DNA of 45,699 nt from RGIG7450 sp045648785 (GCA_045648785.1 JAZROP010000014.1:1-45699), one strand, 5' to 3'; counted from the first letter of the stretch, positions 24,878 to 32,902 are shown. Notes: generated from the sequence alone by a model not told the origin. A program made the numbers and translations.

Positions 24878-25058
24878 ATGATTTTTACGACAGAAGCTGA
24901 GCTGGCACTGGTGGAAAAGGGATTTCACCTTGCTTTTCTGAAAATAAAAACGGTTGGGGTGGAAAATTCTTGCAATTGACAAAAAAGGATGCGGACATCA
25001 TCCGCACGGACTTGAAGCCCCAAAACCAATAGTTGATTTTATTATGGAAAATTCCTGA
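24878..25058 (+). pseudogene. remnant of an alpha/beta-hydrolase gene
   Basis: Frame 1 from an ATG at 24878 reads TEAELALVEKGFHLAFLKI and stops at 24979. The next frame, shifted by one base, reads GCGHHPHGLEAPKPIVDFI and ends at a TGA at 25058. The first piece resembles the internal strand of serine hydrolases (LALLEKGFHLAYCDV type), and the second resembles their C-terminal catalytic-His region (GVGHHPHSLEDPxPIVDF). About two hundred residues that should join them are missing. This looks like a decayed gene with a large deletion and a frameshift. The homology is from memory. The rest of the 380-bp gap (24697..25076) holds only the terminator above. Confidence 0.5.
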
Positions 25059-25076
25059 TAGAACGGAGGAATAAAT

Positions 25077-26450
25077 ATGTCATCATATTATATTTCAAGA
25101 AAAAGTTTTTCGGCGCTTACATCGCTTGTGTTTGCACTTCTTACGTTGATAGCCGGAACTCAGTATTTTACAATGCTTTATTCTGCCGGTGGCAACTTGC
25201 TCAAAATGACGGGTGCAGCAGGCATTTCTACTTCTGCAGTATTGTATATAATAATTCTTACTCTGTTTGCCAGAAGACATTTGAAAATAATACTGTTGCC
25301 CGTAATTGCCGGATTTTTGTCTTTGACAATTTTGTCGGGTGGGATAATTTCGGGGGTAACGATTATTGGCTGCGGAATTATATATATTCTTTTCATGATG
25401 AATATTATTAAAACCGGAGTGCTGATGGTTTATCTTCTTGGTGTGAGTGTACTTTTTCACCTTTCCGGTATAGCAGGCGGATATTTTGTTGATGGACATG
25501 TTGGAATTAAATCAATGATTTTCTTTTTGACAGTTTCGACACTTTATTTTGCCATTATTGCAATGAAAAGAGAATGTGAAGGTTTTACAATTAAATGGAA
25601 TGACCGTGCATATGGCAGACGAGTGCGAGGCATACCGCCCATGTCACAGCTTACCGCTTATTTTATGCCCGACAGAATCGGGGCACAAAACCTCATTCGA
25701 GACAGTCTTGAACTTGAAAAGGTTGAAGAATATATTGCTAAAAAAAGAAAACAAGGACTTAAAGGCTTTGGGTTTATGCATGTATTTGTTGCGGCTTATC
25801 TGCGTGTTATTGCGGCATATCCGGGGGCAAACAGATTCCTTTCAGGGCAAAAGGTTTATTCTCGATTTGGATGCCAGATATCCTTTACCATAAAAAAGGC
25901 AATGTCTGAGGAAGCACCTGATACAACGCTAAAGCTTAATTTCACGCCCGGTATTTCAGCCGACGAGGTATTTGAGAAGGTGGCAGAGGCGGTTGGCGAA
26001 AATAAAGGTGACGGCGATGATTCTACATTTGATGTTGTTACAAAGGTTTTTTCCGCTATACCCGGTGTACTTTTGAAATTTATTGTGTGGTTTATAAAGT
26101 TGTTGGATTATTTCGGTCTTTTACCAACATTTCTTGAAGATGTAAGTCCTTTCCATGGTTCAATGTTTTTTACCTCAATGGCGTCACTGGGAATTCCGGT
26201 TATTCATCATCATCTGTATGATTTCGGAAATGTGCCGGTTTTTTGTGCATTTGGTAAAAAATATAAGGTAAACGAGCTTTTACTTGACGGCTCAGTGGTA
26301 GAGAAAAAATATATGGACTATACCGTGTCGGTTGATGAAAGAATATGTGATGGATATTACTTTGCACAAGTGCTTAAGGAATTTAAGAAAATTCTTTCCA
26401 ATCCGGAATGTCTTGATAAATCTGTTGAAGCAAAAGTTGATATATTATAA
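25077..26450 (+). CDS. membrane-anchored E2/CAT-like acyltransferase-fold protein
   Basis: A 457-aa fusion. Residues 1 to about 165 hold five or six transmembrane segments. Residues about 185-445 resemble the catalytic domain of 2-oxoacid dehydrogenase E2 and chloramphenicol acetyltransferase (RRVRGIPPMSQLTAYFMPDR, FMHVFVAAYLRVIAAYPGANRF, GSMFFTSMASLGIPVIHHHLYD). No lipoyl domain is present. The catalytic E2 motif DHRxxDG appears as DERICDG at 420-426, so the active-site His is Glu421. That makes ordinary acyl transfer doubtful; the protein may be regulatory or use different chemistry. AACGGAGG precedes the ATG; a hairpin terminator follows. It is not part of a dehydrogenase operon. Confidence 0.75.
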   Translation: MSSYYISRKSFSALTSLVFALLTLIAGTQYFTMLYSAGGNLLKMTGAAGISTSAVLYIIILTLFARRHLKIILLPVIAGFLSLTILSGGIISGVTIIGCGIIYILFMMNIIKTGVLMVYLLGVSVLFHLSGIAGGYFVDGHVGIKSMIFFLTVSTLYFAIIAMKRECEGFTIKWNDRAYGRRVRGIPPMSQLTAYFMPDRIGAQNLIRDSLELEKVEEYIAKKRKQGLKGFGFMHVFVAAYLRVIAAYPGANRFLSGQKVYSRFGCQISFTIKKAMSEEAPDTTLKLNFTPGISADEVFEKVAEAVGENKGDGDDSTFDVVTKVFSAIPGVLLKFIVWFIKLLDYFGLLPTFLEDVSPFHGSMFFTSMASLGIPVIHHHLYDFGNVPVFCAFGKKYKVNELLLDGSVVEKKYMDYTVSVDERICDGYYFAQVLKEFKKILSNPECLDKSVEAKVDIL

Positions 26451-26454
26451 AAAA

Positions 26455-26482
26455 TTCGAGGCAATATTGCCTCGAACTTTTT
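26455..26482 (+). terminator. terminator after the acyltransferase-like gene
   Basis: A perfect 22-bp palindrome (26455..26476; arms TTCGAGGCAA/TTGCCTCGAA) followed by a short T run (26478..26482). Confidence 0.75.
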
Positions 26483-26552
26483 ATGGAATTGTAACCACTA
26501 ACCGTGAAATGTTAACAAAGTGGTAATGAAAATAGAGAGTGTTCAATAAAAT

Positions 26553-26580
26553 AAAAACGCCTCCTCATGGAGGCGTTTTT
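26553..26580. terminator. bidirectional terminator beside the YdcF-like gene
   Basis: A 12-bp stem (26553..26564 with 26569..26580), loop TCAT. The stem ends are A5 and T5, so each strand ends in a T run. It serves mainly the minus-strand gene whose stop codon is at 26583. Confidence 0.85.
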
Positions 26581-26582
26581 AA

Positions 26583-27323
26583 CTATATTATGCCATCACA
26601 CACCAGGGTTTTAAGTCCGTATCCAAGCTCGCGAATGTAGTAAATAATATATTTTGAAACAGGATAGTCCGTGCCAATAACTGTAGAATCGGGGGATATG
26701 CGGTTTGTAATAATTTTTGTGCGGGCAACATTATGACGGCTGACAATTAAAAATGCTGACTGTACGCCTGATTTTTCAAGTGAAGAGCTTATGTTATCAT
26801 AAAGCCCGGTTGAAGTGTCATCAGAAATGGTTTTAGGTATTGGAATATTTAACTCAGTTGCTTTCTTCTCAAGATAAGACTGCATTGCAACACACTGAGG
26901 ATGAGTGAGGGGGTCATCGGTTCCACCGGAGAGTATTATCGGTAATCCTGGATAGTCCATGTGAAGCTCAAGAGCCTTGTCCATTCTTTTTTCAAGCTCA
27001 GTTGTCATACGGCTTTCGACAAAAAGTCCGCTTCCGCATACAACTATTGCCTGCTCGTTACCCTTTGGATTTTCACTTGCGGAAAAGTAAATTAAAACGC
27101 CCTCCGCAATTATTGCAAGAGAAAGAATAATCACAACATATTCGGACAAACTTTTAAAGAAAGACCACTTTTTTCTGAGAAGAACTGACATAGCTCCAAA
27201 CGCAAAAAGTGCTGAAATCAACATATAAAATCCAATGTTTATGTCACTGAGACCTTCGGGAAGAACAAGACTTATCATAAGTCCCGTAAGGATTGTTAAT
27301 AGAATAACAGAAAAAACAACCAT
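26583..27323 (-). CDS. YdcF/SanA-like DUF218 membrane protein
   Basis: A 246-aa protein with three N-terminal membrane segments (about 3-20, 29-47 and 61-80) and a DUF218 domain (AIVVCGSGLF, PIILSGGTDDPLTH, SDDTSTGLYDNISSS, FLIVSRHNVAR). Members such as SanA and ElyC affect envelope integrity in E. coli, but the biochemical role is not settled. The DUF218 domain is preceded by membrane helices, so it should face outward. AAAGGAG precedes the ATG. Its upstream region holds DnaA-box-like sequences on the opposite strand. Confidence 0.85.
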   Translation of the reverse strand: MVVFSVILLTILTGLMISLVLPEGLSDINIGFYMLISALFAFGAMSVLLRKKWSFFKSLSEYVVIILSLAIIAEGVLIYFSASENPKGNEQAIVVCGSGLFVESRMTTELEKRMDKALELHMDYPGLPIILSGGTDDPLTHPQCVAMQSYLEKKATELNIPIPKTISDDTSTGLYDNISSSLEKSGVQSAFLIVSRHNVARTKIITNRISPDSTVIGTDYPVSKYIIYYIRELGYGLKTLVCDGII

Positions 27324-27390
27324 TATAATTTTTCTCCTTTGTTAACATAAATTTATTCCGCAACCACTGTGTAGATAAATGTGGGTAATA

Positions 27391-27438
27391 AAAACCCTTT
27401 AAAATAGATTATCCACAGAGTTATCCACATTATCCACA
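27391..27438 (+). repeat. direct repeat copy A with three abutting DnaA boxes
   Basis: Copy A is 48 bp and matches copy B (27538..27585) at 43 of 48 positions. The core is box-GAG-box-box with the third box directly abutting. Weaker similarity continues about 14 bp to the right. Confidence 0.8.
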
Positions 27439-27537
27439 GGCGGTTATTTTGGAAATTAGCAGTAAAAATAAACAGTTTTTGTAATAAAGTTTACATAAAT
27501 AGAGTTTGCAACCTTATGTTTTTTATTACCATGTCCC

Positions 27538-27585
27538 AAAACCCATTAAAACAGGTTATCCACAGAGTTATCCACACTTTCCACA
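27538..27585 (+). repeat. direct repeat copy B with DnaA boxes
   Basis: Copy B starts exactly 147 bp after copy A, about 14 helical turns, so equivalent boxes face the same side of the helix. Boxes 1 and 2 are perfect; the third has two changes. Confidence 0.8.
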
Positions 27586-27662
27586 AGTGATTATTGTCGT
27601 TAGGACAATTTAATTTTAAACCAAATATTATCAAAAGTAAAGATGTTTTTGAAAAAAAAGAA

Positions 27663-27691
27663 TTGATTTTTTTAAAGGCTTATTATACAAT
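27663..27691 (+). promoter_or_regulatory. promoter of trxB
   Basis: -35 TTGATT (27663..27668), 17-nt spacer, -10 TACAAT (27686..27691). It begins 77 bp after the last DnaA-like box. Confidence 0.65.
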
Positions 27692-27709
27692 ATAATTGAG
27701 GTGTTACAA

Positions 27710-28633
27710 ATGAACGAAAGATTTTATGATACAGTAATAATAGGAGCAGGGCCGGGAGGTATGACTGCGGCTTCCTATGCAGCAAGGGCGGGTCTTAAAG
27801 TACTTGTTCTTGAAGGCCTTATTCCGGGAGGACAAATGGGTACAACCTTTGAGGTTGAAAACTATCCCGGTATGAACAATGTCCTGTCCGGGGCAGAGCT
27901 TGCAATGGATTTTGAGGGACAAGCAAAAAAATTTGGTGCAGAAATTGCTTTTGAACGCGCTGAAAAAGTAGATTTTTCACAGGAAACAAAAATTATAGAA
28001 ACAGATTCTGGCGAGATAAAGGCCAAAACAGTTGTACTTGCGATGGGCGCAAAACCAAAAAAACTTAAAATTCCGGGCGAGGAAGAATTTGCCGGACTTG
28101 GAGTTTCATATTGTGCAACCTGTGACGGTGCTTTTTACAAAGGAAAAGATACTGTGGTTGCAGGTGGCGGGGATACTGCACTTGAGGATGCCATTTTCCT
28201 TAGCAAGTACTGCAACAAGGTATATCTTATTCACAGGCGTGATAAGTTCAGAGCAGCATATGCTCTTGAAAAAAGAGTTCGTGAAATTGATAATATTGAG
28301 CTTGTACTTTGTGCAAATGTTGTTGAGATTAAAGGTGATAAAAAGGTTAATTCTGTTGTTGTGAAGCATAATGACAATAGAATAAGCGAAATAAAAGCAG
28401 ACGGAATATTTGTGGCAGTTGGTACAGAACCGGGCGGTGAAGATATTACTACCGATGTTAAGAAAAATGAAAGCGGCTATATTATAACCGATGATAAAAT
28501 GCAGACCTCCGTAAAAGGAGTGTATGCGGTAGGCGACATCCGCGAAAAAGAGCTTAGGCAGATTGTTACGGCAGCGGCGGATGGTGCAATTGCTGCACAT
28601 TGCATTGCAAAATATCTTGAGTCCATAGACTGA
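27710..28633 (+). CDS. trxB: thioredoxin-disulfide reductase
   Basis: A 307-aa low-molecular-weight thioredoxin reductase that passes electrons, usually from NADPH, through FAD to thioredoxin. The FAD motif is IIGAGPGGMTAASYAARAG, the redox Cys135-Cys138 pair is in CATCDG, the nucleotide-binding motif is VAGGGDTALEDAIFL, and HRRDKFRA suits NADPH. GVYAVGDIREKELRQIVTAAADG completes the C-terminal FAD site. ATG 27710 follows GAGGTG by 6 nt; the longer frame starts inside the site. It likely serves the thioredoxin at 21236. The ATP-grasp gene follows by 9 bp. Confidence 0.96.
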   Translation: MNERFYDTVIIGAGPGGMTAASYAARAGLKVLVLEGLIPGGQMGTTFEVENYPGMNNVLSGAELAMDFEGQAKKFGAEIAFERAEKVDFSQETKIIETDSGEIKAKTVVLAMGAKPKKLKIPGEEEFAGLGVSYCATCDGAFYKGKDTVVAGGGDTALEDAIFLSKYCNKVYLIHRRDKFRAAYALEKRVREIDNIELVLCANVVEIKGDKKVNSVVVKHNDNRISEIKADGIFVAVGTEPGGEDITTDVKKNESGYIITDDKMQTSVKGVYAVGDIREKELRQIVTAAADGAIAAHCIAKYLESID

Positions 28634-28642
28634 GGAAGAAAA

Positions 28643-29512
28643 ATGAAAGAAGTTTTGATTTTATATAACGGTGAGCTGGATTTTGGCGCATTTAAGCATC
28701 AATATGAAAGCTATAGAAACAGCTTTGAAAGTCTTGAAATTAAGGCAAAAGCACAGCCATCATCGGAATGTGTATCTACACTTTTTGAAAAAAGTGATGA
28801 GAATAAGAAACCAGATGCGGTCATATTTTTAGATAAAGATATCTACGGAGCACAGTTGCTGGAAGAAAAGGGATACAGACTATATAATTCTTCAGAGTGT
28901 ATAAGACTGTGCGACGATAAAGCACTGACATATTTGGTCCTATACAAAAAAGGAATTCCAATTCCCAAAACAGTAATTGCACCAAAAACATATAACAAAT
29001 GCCAGTCGGAGAGCTGGTGCAAGGATGCTGCCCGGCTTGTTGGATATCCGGTTGTTATAAAGGAATGTTTTGGGTCGCTCGGTATGCAAGTATACCTGGC
29101 GAAAAACGAAGCCGAGCTTATGGCACAGGTGGAGGAAATAGGGCAGAAACCCTTTGTGCTGCAAGAATTTCTCCCTGATGGAGCGGGTTGGGATTTACGA
29201 GTGTTAGTTGCTGACGGAGAAATTATTGGAGCTATAAAAAGGAGTAATGCTAAGGATTTTCGTGCCAATGCGGCAAGAGGCGGCGTGGTTGAGGCGGTCA
29301 GCCTCACAAAAGAGCAGGAAAAACTTGCACTTGCGGCTGCTGATGCTGTTGGGGCTTTCTTTGCCGGAGTGGATTTGATTATGGGGAAAGATGGCTTTGT
29401 GGTGTGTGAGGTTAATTCCAATATGCTTTTTGATGCAGCTGAGCGTGCACTTGGCATATCAATATCCGATAAAATAGCAGAAAAAATAAAAAAGCATGGT
29501 TTAAATAAATAA
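28643..29512 (+). CDS. RimK-like ATP-grasp ligase
   Basis: A 289-aa ATP-grasp enzyme of the RimK/LysX type. An N-terminal preATP-grasp domain (about 1-100) is followed by ATP-grasp motifs YPVVIKECFGSLGMQVYL, PFVLQEFL, WDLRVLVADGEIIGAIKR, the glycine-rich NAARGGVVEAV and metal-binding VCEVNSN. Such enzymes join an amino acid to a carboxylate (on ribosomal protein S6, F420, amino-group carrier proteins or peptides). No carrier protein or related biosynthetic gene is nearby, so the substrate is open. It is probably co-transcribed with trxB. Confidence 0.85.
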   Translation: MKEVLILYNGELDFGAFKHQYESYRNSFESLEIKAKAQPSSECVSTLFEKSDENKKPDAVIFLDKDIYGAQLLEEKGYRLYNSSECIRLCDDKALTYLVLYKKGIPIPKTVIAPKTYNKCQSESWCKDAARLVGYPVVIKECFGSLGMQVYLAKNEAELMAQVEEIGQKPFVLQEFLPDGAGWDLRVLVADGEIIGAIKRSNAKDFRANAARGGVVEAVSLTKEQEKLALAAADAVGAFFAGVDLIMGKDGFVVCEVNSNMLFDAAERALGISISDKIAEKIKKHGLNK

Positions 29513-29570
29513 AGTTTTATGATTTGCAGCTCTGCAATTTGGCGAAAATATATAAAAAAACAAATATTGG

Positions 29571-29599
29571 TTGACTAACAGCTGAAAATTATATATAAT
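29571..29599 (+). promoter_or_regulatory. promoter of the HPr gene
   Basis: -35 TTGACT (29571..29576), 17-nt spacer, consensus -10 TATAAT (29594..29599), about 45 nt before the ribosome binding site. Confidence 0.75.
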
Positions 29600-29659
29600 A
29601 TGGTAAAATGATAAAATTGAGCTATTGTCGCCATGCGGCAAAAAGGAGCGAAAATTATA

Positions 29660-29923
29660 ATGTATTCAAGAGAAATAACAGTCACTAACCTGGTAGGGTT
29701 GCACTCAAGACCGGCAACATTTTTTATACAAAGGGCAAATACTTTTGAATCGTCAATCTGGGTCGAAAAGGAAGAACGCAGAGTAAATGCGAAAAGCCTT
29801 CTGGGCGTTTTGTCGCTTGGAGTAACTCAGGGAGAATCAATTATCGTTGGAGCTAACGGTTCTGATGAAAAAGAAGCAGTTGATTCCCTGACAGAACTTA
29901 TAAAGTCTAATCTTGATGATTAA
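29660..29923 (+). CDS. ptsH: HPr phosphocarrier protein
   Basis: An 87-aa HPr. His15 in GLHSRPA is the site phosphorylated by enzyme I, so it is a true HPr and not Crh, which lacks this His. Ser46 in NAKSLLGVLSLG is the site of HPr kinase in Firmicutes, where HPr-Ser-P acts with CcpA in carbon catabolite repression. The ATG at 29660 with an AAAGGAG site is used; a longer frame from 29633 includes that site. No enzyme I, HPr kinase or PTS permease gene is in the window. A terminator follows at once. Confidence 0.92.
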   Translation: MYSREITVTNLVGLHSRPATFFIQRANTFESSIWVEKEERRVNAKSLLGVLSLGVTQGESIIVGANGSDEKEAVDSLTELIKSNLDD

Positions 29924-29929
29924 ACCGGT

Positions 29930-29959
29930 CGGATGCCCTTTGAGGCATCCGTTTTTTTT
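29930..29959 (+). terminator. terminator between the HPr gene and uvrC
   Basis: An 8-bp stem CGGATGCC/GGCATCCG (29930..29937 with 29944..29951), 6-nt loop, eight T's to 29959. The uvrC ribosome binding site begins at once, so uvrC depends on readthrough. Confidence 0.88.
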
Positions 29960-29971
29960 GGAGGAACACAT

Positions 29972-31783
29972 ATGGCTTTTGAAGAAAAACTTAAAAAAGT
30001 TCCACTGCTCCCGGGTGTATATATAATGAAAGCCGAAAACGGCGAAGTTATATATGTAGGAAAATCCAAGGCGCTTAAAAACCGGTTGAGTCAGTATTTT
30101 AAAAAATCAGGACATACAGGCAAAGTAGGCGCTATGGTAGCCAACATTGCAGATTTTGAATATATTGTTACTGCTACCGAAACAGAAGCACTGGTTCTCG
30201 AATGTAATCTTATAAAAAAATATAGTCCTCATTACAATATTTTGCTGAAGGACAACAAACAGTATCCATTTATAAAAATATCGGTTCGGGACCCTTTCCC
30301 AAAAATGGAGATTGCACGACGCGATCTTAAAGACGGAGCAAAATACTTTGGACCTTTTACCGCTGGAGTTGCGAGGCAGACAATGGATGTTATCTATAAA
30401 ACTTTCCGCCTGCCTGATTGTAAAAGAGTATTTCCTAAAGACATAGGTAAAGAAAGACCCTGCCTTAATTATCATATAGGGAAGTGTGTTGCTCCCTGTG
30501 CAGGTAAACTTACGATTGAGGAGTATAGAGCGATAATTAGTGAGGTATGTGACTTTCTTGACGGCAAAGCGGGCGATGTGATAAAACGACTTCGCACACA
30601 AATGTCCGAGGTTTCAGATAGACTTGAGTTTGAAAAGGCGGCAGACCTGCGTGATAAAATCAATCGGATAAAAGAGCTTTATGAAAAGCAGAATATAACC
30701 GTGTCGGGCAGTGGAGATAAGGATGTAATTGCAGTAAAGGCGGATAGCGAAATTGCAAATATACAGATTTTTAATATCCGAAACGGAAAAATGATTGGCA
30801 GAAATCAAATGTGGGTTAATTTGTCGCTTGGTGAGGACAAGACAGATGTACTTGAGACTTTTATAATGCAGTATTATATTGAAAGTGAATTTATACCACA
30901 AACTTTGTTGACAAATGTTCTACCGCAAAATCATGAACTGATAGAAAAATGGCTTAGCGAAAAGCAAGGCATTAAAGTAACATTGCGGGTTCCTGAAAGA
31001 GGGACATATAAAGACATTATGAATATGGCGCTTTTAAATGCGACAGAGGCTTTTAAACAACGCAGCGAGCAAAAACTTAAAGTTACCATGGAAAACCGCG
31101 AAATGCTTGAAATGTTCAGCCGTGAGCTTGGATTTAGTAATGCGGTTGGAAGAATAGAGGCATATGATATATCTAACACATCGGGTAAAAACTCGGTTGG
31201 CGGTATGATTGTCATAGAAAACGGAGTATTTAAAAAGAGCGAGTACAGGCTTTTTAAAATAAGAGATGTTGAAGGAATAGACGATTACGCCTCAACAAAA
31301 GAAGTTATCACCAGGCGACTGAGAAGAAGCGGTGAGGACGAAAAATTTTCAAAACTGCCTGATGTTATTTTAGCTGACGGCGGTATGGGGCATATTACTG
31401 CCATAAAAGAAGCACTGGACCAATGCGGGTTTGACATTCCCGTATTCGGTATGGTTAAAAACGACAAACATCGGACAGACAGGCTTATTTCATCAGATGG
31501 GGAAATTATTATTCTGTCTCAGGAAAGTTTTCGTTTTGTTACGGCAGTTCAAAACGAAGTTCACCGATTCGCGATAGGATATCATAAAAAACTCAGAGGT
31601 GATGTGCTGATGCGGTCGGAACTTGATAATATTGACGGTATTGGCCCCGTGAAAAAACGCGCCCTTTTGCGTGCCTTCGGTAGTGTCAAGGCTATCTCGG
31701 AAGCATCCATCCCCGAACTTGTTGCGGCTGATGGAGTAAATGAAGAACTTGCAAAAAAAATTTACAAATATTTTCATGATTAA
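29972..31783 (+). CDS. uvrC: excinuclease ABC subunit C
   Basis: UvrC makes both incisions around a lesion in nucleotide excision repair together with UvrA and UvrB. The 603-aa protein has the GIY-YIG nuclease (PGVYIMKAENGEVIYVGKSK, residues about 14-95), a UVR region that binds UvrB (LEFEKAADLRDKINRIKELY, about 200-235), the RNase H-like endonuclease core (EAYDISNTSGKNSVGGMIV, DVILADGGMGHI) and a C-terminal helix-hairpin-helix (IDGIGPVKKRALLRAFGS). ATG 29972 follows GGAGGA. It shares a transcript with HPr only through terminator readthrough. Confidence 0.97.
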   Translation: MAFEEKLKKVPLLPGVYIMKAENGEVIYVGKSKALKNRLSQYFKKSGHTGKVGAMVANIADFEYIVTATETEALVLECNLIKKYSPHYNILLKDNKQYPFIKISVRDPFPKMEIARRDLKDGAKYFGPFTAGVARQTMDVIYKTFRLPDCKRVFPKDIGKERPCLNYHIGKCVAPCAGKLTIEEYRAIISEVCDFLDGKAGDVIKRLRTQMSEVSDRLEFEKAADLRDKINRIKELYEKQNITVSGSGDKDVIAVKADSEIANIQIFNIRNGKMIGRNQMWVNLSLGEDKTDVLETFIMQYYIESEFIPQTLLTNVLPQNHELIEKWLSEKQGIKVTLRVPERGTYKDIMNMALLNATEAFKQRSEQKLKVTMENREMLEMFSRELGFSNAVGRIEAYDISNTSGKNSVGGMIVIENGVFKKSEYRLFKIRDVEGIDDYASTKEVITRRLRRSGEDEKFSKLPDVILADGGMGHITAIKEALDQCGFDIPVFGMVKNDKHRTDRLISSDGEIIILSQESFRFVTAVQNEVHRFAIGYHKKLRGDVLMRSELDNIDGIGPVKKRALLRAFGSVKAISEASIPELVAADGVNEELAKKIYKYFHD

Positions 31784-31785
31784 AG

Positions 31786-31814
31786 TTGATTTATTCCAAT
31801 ATTTGTAGTATAAT
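31786..31814 (+). promoter_or_regulatory. promoter of pfkA
   Basis: -35 TTGATT (31786..31791), 17-nt spacer, consensus -10 TATAAT (31809..31814). It begins 2 bp after the uvrC stop codon. Confidence 0.7.
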
Positions 31815-31868
31815 AACCGTGTTTGAGTTGTTAAAAATTAAATTTATATAAATGGGAGATGCACCAAA

Positions 31869-32870
31869 GTGGAAAAGAGAGAGAGAATTGCGGTACTTAC
31901 AAGCGGTGGCGATGCCCCTGGTATGAACTCAGCTATAGCTGTTGTGGCAAAAACTGCTACTCACCTGGGGTTGGATGTTATTGCTTTTAATAATGGTTAT
32001 AAAGGTCTTCTTGCGAAAGACTATATTGACATTACAGGCAAAGACCTTACCGATGTTATGAACAGAGGCGGTACATTCCTTGGAAGTGCAAGGTGTCTTG
32101 AATTCAAGGAACAGGAAAATGTCAAAAAAGCGGTTGAAAATGCAAAAGAAATGAATGTTAAAGGACTTGTTGTAATAGGTGGTGACGGCTCTTTCAGAGG
32201 CGCAAGAGATTTAAGCATTAACGGACTTCCCACAATTGGTATTCCGGCAACAATAGATAATGACATTACATGTAGTGAATACTGTATTGGTTATGATACA
32301 GCACTTAACACAGTTATTGAATATCTGGATAAAATAAATGATACAATGCGTTCTCATAATCGTTGTGCATTTGTCGAGGTAATGGGTAATAAAGCGGGAT
32401 ATCTTGCGGTTGAAGTTGCAATCGCCTGTGGGGCTGATGGCGTGCTTATTGCTGAAAAAACGATAGATGTTGAAAAAGACATTGTTGAGGTTATTGCAAA
32501 AAAATATGAAAATAAAAAGAATTTTATGATTGTTGTTGCGGAAGGTGTGGAAAAAACTTCAGGTCTTTCAACATCAAAAATCATGAAAAAGACAACAGAA
32601 AGTCTTAAAGAAAAATATGGCATTGAACTTGATGCAAAGATTACAGTTCTCGGCCATGTTCAGAGAGGTGGAAGCCCCACATATAAAGACAGGGTTGCAT
32701 CAGGAAGAATGGGTGCAAGGGCGGTTGAACTCCTTTCTGAGGGAGTGGGCAACAGGGTTGTTGTTCTTAAAAACAGCAGAGTTATTGATATGGATATTCT
32801 TGAAGCTCTCGCCTTACAGAAAGGCATTGAGGACGAATTGTTCGAATTATCTCAGATTATCTCGGAATAA
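31869..32870 (+). CDS. pfkA: ATP-type 6-phosphofructokinase
   Basis: PfkA phosphorylates fructose-6-phosphate in the committed step of glycolysis. The 333-aa protein has TSGGDAPGMNSAI, IGGDGSFRGA at 103-112 and the catalytic IDND (Asp130). GGDGS rather than GGDDS at the donor site favours ATP over pyrophosphate. The position equal to E. coli Gly124 is Ala127 (PATIDND); PPi enzymes have Lys there, so ATP use is likely but not certain. The start is GTG at 31869 with a GGGAG site about 10 nt before it. It has its own promoter and ends in front of a large palindrome. Confidence 0.95.
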   Translation: MEKRERIAVLTSGGDAPGMNSAIAVVAKTATHLGLDVIAFNNGYKGLLAKDYIDITGKDLTDVMNRGGTFLGSARCLEFKEQENVKKAVENAKEMNVKGLVVIGGDGSFRGARDLSINGLPTIGIPATIDNDITCSEYCIGYDTALNTVIEYLDKINDTMRSHNRCAFVEVMGNKAGYLAVEVAIACGADGVLIAEKTIDVEKDIVEVIAKKYENKKNFMIVVAEGVEKTSGLSTSKIMKKTTESLKEKYGIELDAKITVLGHVQRGGSPTYKDRVASGRMGARAVELLSEGVGNRVVVLKNSRVIDMDILEALALQKGIEDELFELSQIISE

Positions 32871-32902
32871 TCAGTTTTTTGTAATTATTTTTGTACCGAT
32901 TA

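Larger units (their letters stand above)
27370..27585. other. DnaA-box cluster in a 386-bp gene-free region
   Basis: Five perfect TTATCCACA boxes lie at 27409, 27421, 27430, 27556 and 27568, all on the plus strand. Two one-mismatch boxes on the other strand lie at 27370..27378 (TTATCTACA) and 27380..27388 (TTACCCACA), and a two-mismatch box is at 27577. AT-rich sequence lies between and to the right. This is the density of an origin or a DnaA-titration site. dnaA and dnaN are absent from the window. The rest of the gap (27324..27709) holds the trxB promoter and nothing else I recognise. Confidence 0.75.

Noticed and set aside
24976..24981. TTGACA as the -35 of a promoter for the acyltransferase-like gene
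   Set aside because: No -10-like hexamer lies 16-18 nt downstream (the sequence is CATCCG), and the TTGACA is inside the pseudogene.
24984..25004. Hairpin GATGCGGA...TCCGCAC as a terminator
   Set aside because: It has no T run and falls inside the hydrolase-like frame, where the bases are explained by coding.
27370..27585. Reading the TTATCCACA repeats as a CRISPR array
   Set aside because: The units are 9-bp DnaA boxes with 0-3 nt gaps and no spacers of equal length; no cas gene is present.
29524..29537. Short inverted repeat after the ATP-grasp gene as a terminator
   Set aside because: The stem is six bases with a 2-nt centre and no T run follows.
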